Source of the DNA: Wohlfahrtiimonas sp.
GTDB lineage: Bacteria > Pseudomonadota > Gammaproteobacteria > Cardiobacteriales > Wohlfahrtiimonadaceae
Length of the DNA: 50,472 nucleotides
Assembly (NCBI GenBank): GCA_030149965.1
Contig: JASLHB010000014.1
Location: forward strand, 1 to 50,472
Direction: 5' to 3'
Made by a program: the position numbers and the translations under genes. Shown here one piece after another: positions 1 through 8,255 of the stretch (the first letter of the stretch is position 1; each line of letters opens with the position of its first letter). A model generated the notes under the pieces. It had not been told where the DNA came from and did not search any database. It saw only the letters and a program-made list of their open reading frames with translations.

Positions 1-67
1 AAGAACAAGCTGCAACGAGTGCAGAAAGACAAACAATGCTAAGAAGTTTGAAGCTGCGTTTTTTCAT
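1..67 (-). CDS. pal: Peptidoglycan-associated lipoprotein Pal, N-terminal fragment
   Basis: Only the first 22 codons lie in the window. They read as a lipoprotein signal peptide: MKKR, a hydrophobic core and the lipobox L-V-A-A-C, with the acylated cysteine at residue 21. A ribosome binding site GGGAG precedes the ATG. The position directly downstream of tolB on the same strand, 41 bases away, is where pal normally lies, and Pal is the outer-membrane partner of TolB. The assignment rests on the signal peptide and context; the OmpA-like domain is outside the window. Confidence 0.75.
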   Translation of the reverse strand, partial: MKKRSFKLLSIVCLSALVAACS

Positions 68-108
68 AATTTCTCCCAATTTTGAAATTAATCAGTACGT
101 TGATATTG

Positions 109-1362
109 TTAGTTCGACCAAGCAGGCTCGCGGACATCTGAGGCGTTGCTTGAGAATCGTTGTGTTACGTTGCCATCATTAGAAACAGCGTTTAAACCAC
201 CATTACCATTCGAGTAAATAATCATATGACCATTACTTGAGAAGCTTGGTGCTTCATCTTTTCCACCATTGGTTAAACGTTTCGTTGCACCAGATTGTAA
301 ATCAATGATTGCAATGCCAAAGCCATTGCCGCTGCCACGATTCATTACAGCCAAGTAGCGACCATCATTTGAAATAGAAGGGCTAGCATTGTAACTACCT
401 GAAGTTGAGATCCTGACAGGTGTTCCACCATTTGCACCAATGCGGTAAATTTGAGGATTGCCAGCTCTGTCTGATGTGAAGTAAATCATATTATCTTTAC
501 CCCAAACAGGTTCTGTATCAATTCCTGGATGATTTGTTAAGCGAGCTAAGTTCTTGCCATAAACATCTGATGTGTAAATTTCAGGGTTGCCATCTTTGGA
601 TAAAGTAAATACCAAGCGAGAACCATCTGGAGACCAAGAAGGTGCGCCATTGATGCCTGGTAAATCTAATACTACATGACGTTTGCCTGAATAAACATCT
701 TGAACAACGATTTTACTCTTCTTGCCTTCTAATGAAGAATATGCAACTTGTTGACCATTTGGTGACCAAGCTGGGGATAAGATTGGTTCAGCAGAGTTAA
801 AAATAGTGCTTGGATATGCACCATCAGCATCAGATACGATTAGCTGATATTGACGGCCATTTTTAGCAACATAAGCAACTTTTGTGTCAAAAGAGCCAGT
901 TACACCTAAAATTTTCTCGTAAATTGAATCTGCGATTTGGTGAGCAGTTTTGCGCCATTGACGTTCATTGCCACCATTGACAGTATAAACACGTTGCAAC
1001 ATAGATGTTTTTGAGAAAGTATTCATCAAATCAACAGAAACTTGATTGCCTCTTACTGTTAAAAACACACCATATTGAACACCACGTTGCATCCAAGCAT
1101 CGCTGTTAATGCTTGCAGGTCCAGCTGTTGGTTCTGGAGAGCTTTTTGCAGGTAATGAGATAAAGCGACCCGAGCGAGCTAAGTCAGCGCCAACTACTTG
1201 TTCAACATAATTACCTTGTGAATCTGCTGAAAACAACGCGATTGGAATAGCATTGTTCGCTGCTTTAGTCACTTGTATTTTTAATTGCGCATGGCTAAAA
1301 GTGATTAGAGAAACCAGCGTTATTAGTATCCAATACGAAAATTTTGCAACATGTTTCTTCAT
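109..1362 (-). CDS. tolB: Tol-Pal system protein TolB
   Basis: Periplasmic beta-propeller component of the Tol-Pal complex, which helps keep the outer membrane attached during cell constriction. The product is 417 residues (E. coli about 430): a signal peptide starting MKKHVAKF and ending near FSHA, an N-terminal domain, then repeated propeller blades with the typical W/F-SPDG motifs (SPAWSPNG, APSWSPDG, SPSISNDG, EAPSFSSNG) and DGNPEIY/AGNPQIY strands. An in-frame start 42 bases further upstream would overlap hpt and put a charged stretch before the signal peptide. The chosen ATG has AGAGGTG just upstream. The gene lies 20 bases after hpt and before pal. tolQ, tolR and tolA are not adjacent, unlike the common tolQRAB-pal order. 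Confidence 0.96.
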   Translation of the reverse strand: MKKHVAKFSYWILITLVSLITFSHAQLKIQVTKAANNAIPIALFSADSQGNYVEQVVGADLARSGRFISLPAKSSPEPTAGPASINSDAWMQRGVQYGVFLTVRGNQVSVDLMNTFSKTSMLQRVYTVNGGNERQWRKTAHQIADSIYEKILGVTGSFDTKVAYVAKNGRQYQLIVSDADGAYPSTIFNSAEPILSPAWSPNGQQVAYSSLEGKKSKIVVQDVYSGKRHVVLDLPGINGAPSWSPDGSRLVFTLSKDGNPEIYTSDVYGKNLARLTNHPGIDTEPVWGKDNMIYFTSDRAGNPQIYRIGANGGTPVRISTSGSYNASPSISNDGRYLAVMNRGSGNGFGIAIIDLQSGATKRLTNGGKDEAPSFSSNGHMIIYSNGNGGLNAVSNDGNVTQRFSSNASDVREPAWSN

Positions 1363-1382
1363 TTTACACCTCTTGAGATGAT

Positions 1383-1937
1383 TTACGATTCGTTCAAAGC
1401 CCAAATGCTGCCAAGATTACGCCAGTATTCGTTGCAATCCATTCCGCAACCAAACACATAACGATCTGGAACATCTAAACCAATATAATCTACCCTAAAA
1501 TCTTTAGGTTTGCGATCATGTACCTTATTAAATAAAGTTGCTGTATAAACTTTTGTTGCGCCCATATCTACTAAAGCTTTTGTGATTGCTTCTAGTGTAG
1601 TACCTTCATCGAAAATATCATCAACTAAAAGTACAGGTTGTCCTTCAACTGAAACACTTGGTTGAGCAACCCAGTGTAAATCTCCACCAGTTGTTTCGCC
1701 ACGATAACGAGTTGCGTGTAAATAGCCGATTCTGAAAGGGAAATTTAAACGGGAAAGTAAAAGGCCGCCAGGGATCAACGCACCATTCATAACCACTAAA
1801 ACGACAGGATCTAAATCTGATAAGTCATTTTTAATGACTACAGCCATTTCATTCAATGCAGCTTCAACAGCTTTTGCAGAGATGATTTCTTCAGAATTGG
1901 CTAAGATTTTTTGAGCCTTATTGTCGGGATTTGACAT
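1383..1937 (-). CDS. hpt: Hypoxanthine(-guanine) phosphoribosyltransferase
   Basis: Purine salvage enzyme that joins hypoxanthine and/or guanine to PRPP to give IMP or GMP in the cytoplasm. The 184-residue length is normal for the family. The PRPP-binding signature VLLVDDIFDEGTTLE is at residues 102-116, and VVMNGALIPGG near residue 50 fits the loop that binds pyrophosphate. The C-terminal YIGLDVPDRYVFGCGMD matches the purine-contacting region. AGG lies about eight bases upstream of the ATG. It is 26 bases downstream of hemA and 20 bases upstream of tolB, so the three may be cotranscribed. Which base is preferred cannot be read from the sequence. Confidence 0.92.
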   Translation of the reverse strand: MSNPDNKAQKILANSEEIISAKAVEAALNEMAVVIKNDLSDLDPVVLVVMNGALIPGGLLLSRLNFPFRIGYLHATRYRGETTGGDLHWVAQPSVSVEGQPVLLVDDIFDEGTTLEAITKALVDMGATKVYTATLFNKVHDRKPKDFRVDYIGLDVPDRYVFGCGMDCNEYWRNLGSIWALNES

Positions 1938-1963
1938 GATATTACCTATTTGGATGATTAAAA

Positions 1964-3241
1964 CTAATGAGATGTGCGTTTCTTACTCGAAGTGTATTGA
2001 GCGAGAATTCTATTGACCATATCGGAATTACCTTCCTGTTCTAACTCTTTTAAAAGAGAAATTAATGGATGGAGAATTCGATTACCCATTTGTGAAACCA
2101 CTTGATCAATGACATCATCAATTTCATGTTGATTTTGATGATTGGCTAATTGACGGGCTTTGCGCAGGGTTGTACTTTTTTGCTCATCAACAAAATGGAA
2201 GACTGACTGTAGATGTACAGAGAAATCAGCAAGTTGCAACCAATCTTCCCACTCTGAAACGCTTTGCTGAACATAAACTTCTGCTTCTTTTGCAGCAGCT
2301 TCTCTGGATTGATAATTCTTCTCAACGATATTATTTAAATCATCTATGCTGTAGAGATAAATATCATCAAGTTCATTAACATTGGCATCAATATCGCGTG
2401 GAACAGCGATATCTACCATTAAAATAGGTTTATTTCGACGTGCTTTTAAGGCATTGCTTGCCATTTCTTTAGAAATTAAAGAAAAAGGTGCGCCTGTTGA
2501 AGAAATTACAATATCAGCATTTTCTAATAGTTGTGGTAATGCATTTAATTCATGTACAGAAGCAGGAATGGCTAATCTGCCACTCATTTCATGTGCTCGA
2601 CTTTGTGTTCTATTGGCAATCGCAATAGATTTGACATTGGCTTCAATTAAATGTTCAGCAACTAACTCTATTGTTTCACCAGCACCAATCAATAGTGCAT
2701 TTTGTTCAGAAATATCAAAAATTTGCTTTGCCAATTGTACAGAAGTATAAGCAACTGAAATTGTATATGCGCCAATATTGGTTTCTGTGCGAATGCGTTT
2801 AGCTGTTTGGAATGCTAGCTGAAATAAACGATTCAGCGTTTTGCAAAGCGCATTGGCTTGATGTGATAAATCAAATGCAGTACGTAATTGCCCCATGATT
2901 TGAGGTTCGCCCAAAATCAAGGAATCTAAACCTGCACTTACACGTAATAAGTGTGAAATGGCTTCGTTATCGCGATAGCAATAATGATATTCTTGAATAT
3001 TATCGATGGAAATTTGAGCATGGCTTGCCCAAAGTGTGAAAAACTCCTCTAAGGAAGCTGTTAATCCATCTAAATAAAATTCTGTTCTGTTGCATGTCGA
3101 AAGAATGACAGCACCGTTCGTCCACTCATTGTCTTTGAGTGTTTGTAAGAATGCTGGGACTTTTTCAGGCAATACGGAAGCTTGGCCTCGGATTTCAACC
3201 GAAGCAGCTTTGTGATTAATGCCGATAGCTATTACTGTCAT
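1964..3241 (-). CDS. hemA: Glutamyl-tRNA reductase
   Basis: First committed step of the C5 haem pathway: NADPH-dependent reduction of glutamyl-tRNA to glutamate-1-semialdehyde. The product is 425 residues, normal for the family. Catalytic Cys50 sits in LSTCNRTEFYL, the family signature GEPQIMGQLR follows near residue 115, and an NADPH-binding segment LLIGAGE occurs around residue 190. The helical C-terminal dimerisation region is present. The start matches the family N-terminus (MTVIAIGINHKAASVEIRG), but the bases before it (AACCACCA) contain no clear Shine-Dalgarno sequence, so translation initiation may be weak. The same arrangement of hemA before prfA, common in gammaproteobacteria, is not seen here; hpt follows instead. 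Confidence 0.96.
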   Translation of the reverse strand: MTVIAIGINHKAASVEIRGQASVLPEKVPAFLQTLKDNEWTNGAVILSTCNRTEFYLDGLTASLEEFFTLWASHAQISIDNIQEYHYCYRDNEAISHLLRVSAGLDSLILGEPQIMGQLRTAFDLSHQANALCKTLNRLFQLAFQTAKRIRTETNIGAYTISVAYTSVQLAKQIFDISEQNALLIGAGETIELVAEHLIEANVKSIAIANRTQSRAHEMSGRLAIPASVHELNALPQLLENADIVISSTGAPFSLISKEMASNALKARRNKPILMVDIAVPRDIDANVNELDDIYLYSIDDLNNIVEKNYQSREAAAKEAEVYVQQSVSEWEDWLQLADFSVHLQSVFHFVDEQKSTTLRKARQLANHQNQHEIDDVIDQVVSQMGNRILHPLISLLKELEQEGNSDMVNRILAQYTSSKKRTSH

Positions 3242-3327
3242 TGGTGGTTAAATCAAAGAAATAATGAAATCATAAAAGTGGGATATATTAGCAAATTTTA
3301 AGCACTTCCACATCTAAAAGAGCAATA

Positions 3328-4425
3328 TCATTTGAGTGATTCATAAAGTGATCTGAGTTTTGCTTGACTTTGCTCAATGGTATCGCTGATTACACGGATC
3401 AATTTTTCTTCTTTTGGAGTGGACAATTCATGTAATATGGCATTATGTAGTGCATTTAAATGATTAGGTGGAATTTTCCCGGCAGGATAAAATTTTTGTA
3501 AATTTTCACCGACACCACCATAATTAAAGCCAACAACAGGTGTTCCACAAGCAAGAGATTCAATAACAGTTCTGCCATAAGATTCTGGCTTTGAGGTGAT
3601 GGATAATGTTAAATCTGCTAATTGATAAATTGAAGCCATGTCATCGCAGCTGCCAAACCAAATAATCTGTTTTTCTAACTGTAATTCAGCAATACGAGAT
3701 TTCATGGATTGATAAAATTCTTCATTACGTTTGTCATAACCACCCACGATAATTGCTTTAATGTTTGAATGGTTTTCATCTTTTAATTGCTTCATTAAAT
3801 CAATAAGCAATGAAATGCCTTTGATTCGTGTAATTCGTCCGGGCAAAAGTAGAAGTTTATTTTGTTCAAAATCAATGCCAAGTTCAAGTATCTTTTGACG
3901 AATCGAATCGCTAATTGGATTATTGGTATTGAATTTATTTGAATCAATACCTTGAGAAATAACTAAAGCTTTATTCACAGGCTCTTGTGGATAAGCATTT
4001 GTGAGATATTCTTTCAAGGAATCAGAAACAGCAATGACTTGATCTGCGCGGAGCATTTGTTGGCTGTAACGATTAATTGAGTTAAAGCCATGAACTGTTG
4101 TGATTACTTTTGGGCGATAAGATAGTTTTCTTAATGCAAAAGTCACTAACCATGCTTGCAAACGAGAATGTACATGAATGATATCAGGATGAATCTCTTC
4201 AATAAGTTTTCTCAGTTTTTTCACTTGCATGAGTGAATGAAAATTTTTCTTCTCAATGGGCAATGTGAAATGTTGGGTGCCATTATCAACAAGCTGATTA
4301 ACTAATCTTCCACCTCCTGAAATGACGAAAGACTCAGCATATTTTGCAATGTGCTGAGTATTTTCTAAAACATAATATTCAACCCCGCCTTGATTCATAG
4401 CAGGGAGGATTTGCAGAATTTTCAT
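3328..4425 (-). CDS. Glycosyltransferase family 4 (GT-B fold), probably LPS core
   Basis: A 365-residue GT4 enzyme. The N-terminal domain begins KILQILPAMNQGGVEYY, with the glycine-rich loop that binds the acceptor side. The C-terminal donor domain has LLPGRITRIKG near residue 195, followed by PESYGRTVIESLACGTPVVG with the E-x7-E donor motif around residue 282. No signal peptide or membrane span is evident, so it probably works on the cytoplasmic face of the inner membrane. It lies six bases after the slp gene and is distant from the glycan cluster at 15-35 kb, which suggests lipid A-core assembly rather than O-unit assembly. Donor and acceptor cannot be read from the sequence. Confidence 0.85.
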   Translation of the reverse strand: MKILQILPAMNQGGVEYYVLENTQHIAKYAESFVISGGGRLVNQLVDNGTQHFTLPIEKKNFHSLMQVKKLRKLIEEIHPDIIHVHSRLQAWLVTFALRKLSYRPKVITTVHGFNSINRYSQQMLRADQVIAVSDSLKEYLTNAYPQEPVNKALVISQGIDSNKFNTNNPISDSIRQKILELGIDFEQNKLLLLPGRITRIKGISLLIDLMKQLKDENHSNIKAIIVGGYDKRNEEFYQSMKSRIAELQLEKQIIWFGSCDDMASIYQLADLTLSITSKPESYGRTVIESLACGTPVVGFNYGGVGENLQKFYPAGKIPPNHLNALHNAILHELSTPKEEKLIRVISDTIEQSQAKLRSLYESLK

Positions 4426-4431
4426 TAAAAT

Positions 4432-4908
4432 TTATTCAACTTGGTATTTATAACCGTAGCGTTCTTTGTTGTTAGGGTCAAACATTGGCTTAGTTGTTCT
4501 CCAAATGCGATGTTGCTGTGCTGAAATCATGATGATTTTAGTATTGCCATAGCGAGTCATCTCAGCCAAATCTGTGATTTTTCCGATAGCCGAAATACGT
4601 ACATTGTGTAATTGTTCAGATGGAATCGCTTCAGCAATATTAATGATTACACGTTGGCTAATGTTACCATGGATAGAAGGTGCATTTTGGTCATTCAAAG
4701 GAGCATTAGCAATTTCTATTTGTGTGCCTGTTGCTGTTTGATTGTATGAAATGATAGGGCCGCCAACGATAATGGTTTTGCCCAAAGCGTTAGATGGTGA
4801 TTGAATCGCTTCTTGATAAGTGATGGCATCTTTGGCTTGATCACCAAAAGTTGATGCGCATGCTGTTAATAAAAGCGCTAAAGGTAATACTTTGAGTAGT
4901 TTTAACAT
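4432..4908 (-). CDS. Slp-family outer-membrane lipoprotein
   Basis: A 158-residue lipoprotein with a clear type II signal: MLKLLKVLPLALLLTAC, lipobox L-T-A-C with Cys17. The mature part has the Slp family pattern: a short helical lead (ITYQEAIQSP), then LGKTIIVGGPIISYNQTATGTQIEI, where the family has a GxxVRWGGxI-type strand, and a late segment IIMISAQQHRIW where the family has YPVVxaxxxxLW. In enterobacteria Slp proteins are induced by starvation or acid, but their molecular role is unclear, and none is claimed here. It sits between ubiD and the GT4 gene on the same strand. A TATACT element on the minus strand at 4944-4949 could be its own -10 box. Confidence 0.8.
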   Translation of the reverse strand: MLKLLKVLPLALLLTACASTFGDQAKDAITYQEAIQSPSNALGKTIIVGGPIISYNQTATGTQIEIANAPLNDQNAPSIHGNISQRVIINIAEAIPSEQLHNVRISAIGKITDLAEMTRYGNTKIIMISAQQHRIWRTTKPMFDPNNKERYGYKYQVE

Positions 4909-4959
4909 GGTGAATGACCTGATATTTTAATATGGTTAATGTAAGTATAGGATTGAATA

Positions 4960-6432
4960 TTATCTTTCATAACCATACTCTTTTAAAATTACGCTCATTT
5001 TATCAACAACTTCTTGATCCATCTCGATTGGAATTCCCCATTCGCGATCTGTTTCGCCTTCCCATTTATTGGTTGCATCCAAGCCCATTTTTGAGCCTAA
5101 ACCTGAGATTGGTGAAGCAAAGTCTAAATAGTCGATGGGTGTATTATCTACCATCACAGTATCTCGGATTGGATCCATGCGCGTTGTGATTGCCCAAATG
5201 ACATCATTCCAATCGCGGCAATTCACGTCTTCATCCACGATTACTACAAATTTTGTGTACATGAATTGGCGCAGGAAAGACCAAACGCCCAGCATTACTC
5301 GTTTTGCATGGCCGGGATATTGCTTCTTGATGGAAACAACCGCCATTCGATAAGAGCAGCCTTCAGGCGGCAAGTAGAAATCGATGATTTCAGGGAATTG
5401 CTTTTGAATAATCGGAATAAATACTTCATTCAACGCAACGCCAAGCATTGCAGGTTCATCTGGCGGGCGGCCAGTATAAGTTGAATGATAAATAGGATCT
5501 TTGCGGTGCGTGATGCGTTCAACTGTCATTACAGGAAAACTATCCACTTCATTATAATAACCGGTGTGATCACCATAAGGACCTTCTGGCGCCATATCAT
5601 CTGGATAAATATAGCCTTCTAATACAATTTCAGAATACGCTGGCACAGTTAATTCATCTGAAACTAATGATTTAGCCACATACGTTTTTTTGCCACGCAA
5701 TAAACCGGCAAATGCATATTCGGATAAAGTATCTGGAATTGGCGTTACAGCTGCAATGATTGTTGCAGGATCAGCACCTAATGCAACCGCAACCGGAAAT
5801 GGCTTGCCTGGATTCTTTAATTGAAATTCACGAAAATCCAATGCACCACCGCGATGAGCCAACCAACGCATGATGATGCGGTTTTTACCGATCACTTGTT
5901 GGCGATAAATTCCAATGTTTTGACGTTTTTTATGTGGACCTTTTGTGATGGTTAAGCCCCAAGTGATTAAAGGCGCTGCATCTAATGGCCAACATTTTTG
6001 AATTGGGAGTTTGCTTAAATCTACGTCATCTTTTTCGATCACAACTTCTCGGCACGGCGGAGAAGACATATTCTTAGATTTCATTGCCAATACTTTTTTA
6101 AAGATTGGGAATTGCTTAATCATCGAACGCAGGCTTTCAGGTGGATTGGGTTCTTTTAGGAATGCTAAAAGTTTACCAATGTCACGAAGCTTTGCAGGAT
6201 CTTTTTCGCCAATGGCTAAGGCAACGCGCTCGGGCGTACCAAATAAATTTGTTAAGACTGGAATGCTATGATCTTTTGGATTTTCAAACAAAAGGGCAGG
6301 ACCTTGTTGTCTTAATACATGATCCGAAAATTCAGTCATTTCAAGATTGGTATCAATCTCGTGAGAAACTCGTTGTAGTTTGTTGTTTTTTTCTAAATAA
6401 TCGATGAATTCTCTTAAATCTTGAAATTGCAT
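4960..6432 (-). CDS. ubiD: 4-hydroxy-3-polyprenylbenzoate decarboxylase UbiD
   Basis: Ubiquinone biosynthesis enzyme that decarboxylates 3-polyprenyl-4-hydroxybenzoate using prenylated FMN supplied by UbiX. The product is 490 residues, matching E. coli UbiD in length. Recognisable features are the start MQFQDLREFIDYLEKNNKLQR, the segment NIGIYRQQVIGKNRIIMRW near residue 172, PEGPYGDHTGYYNE around residue 290 and the conserved C-terminal GLGSKMGLDATNKW. ubiX is not in the window. ubiE and ubiB, also ubiquinone genes, lie about 38 kb away. A good extended -10 element lies 28-36 bases upstream on the minus strand, back to back with the promoter of the LOG gene. Confidence 0.96.
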   Translation of the reverse strand: MQFQDLREFIDYLEKNNKLQRVSHEIDTNLEMTEFSDHVLRQQGPALLFENPKDHSIPVLTNLFGTPERVALAIGEKDPAKLRDIGKLLAFLKEPNPPESLRSMIKQFPIFKKVLAMKSKNMSSPPCREVVIEKDDVDLSKLPIQKCWPLDAAPLITWGLTITKGPHKKRQNIGIYRQQVIGKNRIIMRWLAHRGGALDFREFQLKNPGKPFPVAVALGADPATIIAAVTPIPDTLSEYAFAGLLRGKKTYVAKSLVSDELTVPAYSEIVLEGYIYPDDMAPEGPYGDHTGYYNEVDSFPVMTVERITHRKDPIYHSTYTGRPPDEPAMLGVALNEVFIPIIQKQFPEIIDFYLPPEGCSYRMAVVSIKKQYPGHAKRVMLGVWSFLRQFMYTKFVVIVDEDVNCRDWNDVIWAITTRMDPIRDTVMVDNTPIDYLDFASPISGLGSKMGLDATNKWEGETDREWGIPIEMDQEVVDKMSVILKEYGYER

Positions 6433-6459
6433 GCCGATCAGTCCAATCCAAAAAAATCG

Positions 6460-6468
6460 ATTATAACA
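6460..6468 (-). promoter_or_regulatory. Extended -10 promoter element for ubiD
   Basis: On the minus strand the sequence reads TGTTATAAT, a perfect TGn-TATAAT extended -10 box. The -35 region (AACAGA about 17 bases upstream) is poor, as is usual for extended -10 promoters. The predicted start would give a leader of roughly 20 bases before the ubiD ATG. Confidence 0.5.
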
Positions 6469-6484
6469 TTAATAAAAATGGTTC

Positions 6485-6493
6485 TGTTATAAT
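6485..6493 (+). promoter_or_regulatory. Extended -10 promoter element for the LOG-family gene
   Basis: The plus strand reads TGTTATAAT, identical to the divergent ubiD element 17-25 bases away. No good -35 hexamer is present. The leader to the ATG would be about 35 bases and contains the ribosome binding site AGAGGA. Confidence 0.55.
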
Positions 6494-6535
6494 TCCGGGC
6501 TATCTAAAGTACAGAATAATACTAAAGAGGAAATT

Positions 6536-7144
6536 ATGTTGTGGGATGTTAAACAAATCGAGCAAGAGCTTAAAACGGCAGAAGAAACGTTAAATGATTT
6601 AGGTAAAGCAGTGACTATGTTTGGTTCTGCGCGCATTCCTGAAGATAGTCCTTATTATAAAGCAACGGTAGAAGTTGCTAAAGCAATAGCAGAACGTGGA
6701 TATGCAATCATTTCTGGCGGCGGTCCGGGCATTATGGAAGCTGCAAATCGTGGTGCAAAATTGGTGAATGCAGAATCTGTAGGATTGAATATTGTATTGC
6801 CACGCGAACAGCGCCCGAATCCTTATCAAACACGAGCATTGAAATTCACGCAATTCACGCCAAGAAAAATGACGTTTTTTAATTATTCATCCGCTTATAT
6901 TTGTATGCCGGGTGGATTTGGAACATTGGATGAATTGTTTGAAGTATTAACATTGATTCAAACAGGTAAATTACAGCGCTATCCTGTGATGTTATATGAC
7001 AATGATTTCTGGGCGCAGTTATTTCAATGGTTTAAAACATCATTGATGGATCAAAAGCTCATCAGCGCAGATACATTTGAATGGGTTTACATCGTGAATT
7101 CAGCAGAAGAAGTATTGGCTATATTGGATAAACACAGCTTATAA
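6536..7144 (+). CDS. LOG-family nucleotide 5'-monophosphate phosphoribohydrolase (TIGR00730)
   Basis: A 202-residue Rossmann-fold protein of the lonely-guy family. Members hydrolyse nucleoside or cytokinin 5'-monophosphates to base plus ribose 5-phosphate. The diagnostic motif PGGFGTLDE is at residues 125-133, with the Gly-rich loop ISGGGPGIMEAANRGA near residues 59-74 and TMFGSARI near 27-34. It is preceded by AGAGGAAATT-ATG, a strong ribosome binding site, and ends at an intrinsic terminator, so it is probably a single-gene transcript from the extended -10 promoter. In bacteria the physiological role is usually purine nucleotide balance; cytokinin production is not implied. Confidence 0.87.
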   Translation: MLWDVKQIEQELKTAEETLNDLGKAVTMFGSARIPEDSPYYKATVEVAKAIAERGYAIISGGGPGIMEAANRGAKLVNAESVGLNIVLPREQRPNPYQTRALKFTQFTPRKMTFFNYSSAYICMPGGFGTLDELFEVLTLIQTGKLQRYPVMLYDNDFWAQLFQWFKTSLMDQKLISADTFEWVYIVNSAEEVLAILDKHSL

Positions 7145-7173
7145 AAATCAGTGTTTTGAGTGTAATTTATAAT

Positions 7174-7209
7174 AAAGGGACATCATGTTAGAATGTCCCT
7201 TTATTTTTT
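7174..7209 (+). terminator. Rho-independent terminator after the LOG-family gene
   Basis: Perfect 10-base stem AAAGGGACAT / ATGTCCCTTT with a nine-base loop, followed by A and six T residues. It ends the LOG-gene transcript 30 bases past the stop codon and lies just before orn, so orn needs its own promoter or read-through. Confidence 0.88.
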
Positions 7210-7222
7210 AGGGTGATTAAAA

Positions 7223-7768
7223 ATGCAGTCAGATCGTTATTTGTTTTGGATTGATTTAGAAATGACAGGATTGGATGAAGCACGAGATCATATTATTGAG
7301 ATTGCTTCAATCGTGACAGACAGTGATTTGAATGTGGTTGCCGAAGGTCCAGTTATTGCGATTCATCAGCCAGAATCAGTTTTAGATTTAATGGATGAGT
7401 GGAATCAAACAACGCATGGCAATTCAGGCTTGATCGAGCGTGTTCGTACAAGTGAAATTGATTTAGAGCAGGCCGAGAAAATGACTTATGCATTTATGTC
7501 GCAATGGATTAGAGAAGGTTCATCGCCATTATGTGGTAACAGCATTGGCACAGATCGACGTTTCTTAAAGCGCTATATGCCAACGATTGACAGTTATTTG
7601 CATTATCGAAATGTAGATGTGAGTTCATTCAAAGAAATGGTGAAACGTTGGTATCCAGAAGGTGAAATGCACCAGAAGAAAAATACGCATAAAGCATTGG
7701 ATGATATTCGTGAATCCATTGATGAATTAAAATTCTATCGTCAAAATTACATTCGCCATGAAAAATAA
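7223..7768 (+). CDS. orn: Oligoribonuclease
   Basis: Essential 3'-5' exoribonuclease that degrades very short RNAs and pGpG down to mononucleotides. At 181 residues it matches E. coli Orn. All DEDDh catalytic residues are visible: D11 and E13 in WIDLEMTGL, D111 in GNSIGTDRRF, and H156 and D161 in HKALDDI. AGGGTG precedes the ATG. It overlaps the next gene, pgpA, by 11 bases, which suggests translational coupling and marks the start of a long compact plus-strand run. Confidence 0.97.
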   Translation: MQSDRYLFWIDLEMTGLDEARDHIIEIASIVTDSDLNVVAEGPVIAIHQPESVLDLMDEWNQTTHGNSGLIERVRTSEIDLEQAEKMTYAFMSQWIREGSSPLCGNSIGTDRRFLKRYMPTIDSYLHYRNVDVSSFKEMVKRWYPEGEMHQKKNTHKALDDIRESIDELKFYRQNYIRHEK

Positions 7769-8255
7769 GCACGAACATAACGTTAAAATCACTATAAAAA
7801 CGCCAGCGCAATTCTTTGCATCTGGCTTTGGTTCAGGTTGCGCGCCAGTTGCTCCGGGCACATTTGGTACATTGGCATCGATTCCTATTTGGTGGTTATT
7901 AAGTTTTTTATCGCCAACGCCTTATGTTATTGCTGTTGTTGCTATCTTTTTGTTCGGTTGGTATGTCAGCGAGAAAGCTAGCCAAGAATTGAATGTGCAT
8001 GATCATGGCGGCATTGTGATCGATGAATTTGTTGGGTTCTTTATCACAATGTTTTTAGTGCCAATTTCTTGGTGGACAGTTTTATTAGGATTTGTATTAT
8101 TCAGAATCTTTGATGTGATTAAACCGTGGCCGATTAAAGTGTTGGATCGACAAGTGAAAGGCGGCTTTGGCATTATGATTGATGATGTGCTTGCGGGCGT
8201 TATGGCTTTAATTTCTATGCATGTGATTTTGTGGAGTTATGGCCAGTTCTTTTAA
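7758..8255 (+). CDS. pgpA: Phosphatidylglycerophosphatase A
   Basis: Inner-membrane phosphatase converting phosphatidylglycerol phosphate to phosphatidylglycerol. The 165-residue protein has the PgpA pattern: FASGFGSGCAPVAPGTFGTL near residues 19-38, the acidic motif VIDEFVGF around residue 90, FRIFDVIKPWPI near residue 116, and IMIDDVLAG near residue 139. Four hydrophobic segments are evident. It overlaps orn by 11 bases and the following nuclease gene by 17 bases. With the MCE lipid transporter downstream, it gives this operon a phospholipid theme. Confidence 0.94.
   Translation: MKNKHEHNVKITIKTPAQFFASGFGSGCAPVAPGTFGTLASIPIWWLLSFLSPTPYVIAVVAIFLFGWYVSEKASQELNVHDHGGIVIDEFVGFFITMFLVPISWWTVLLGFVLFRIFDVIKPWPIKVLDRQVKGGFGIMIDDVLAGVMALISMHVILWSYGQFF

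Noticed and set aside
1363..1404. Upstream start for tolB
   Set aside because: It would overlap hpt and add a charged stretch in front of a normal signal peptide; the internal ATG has a good ribosome binding site.
2170..2750. Two open frames opposite hemA
   Set aside because: They are antisense to a conserved gene, have no recognised motifs or ribosome binding sites, and are explained by codon bias.
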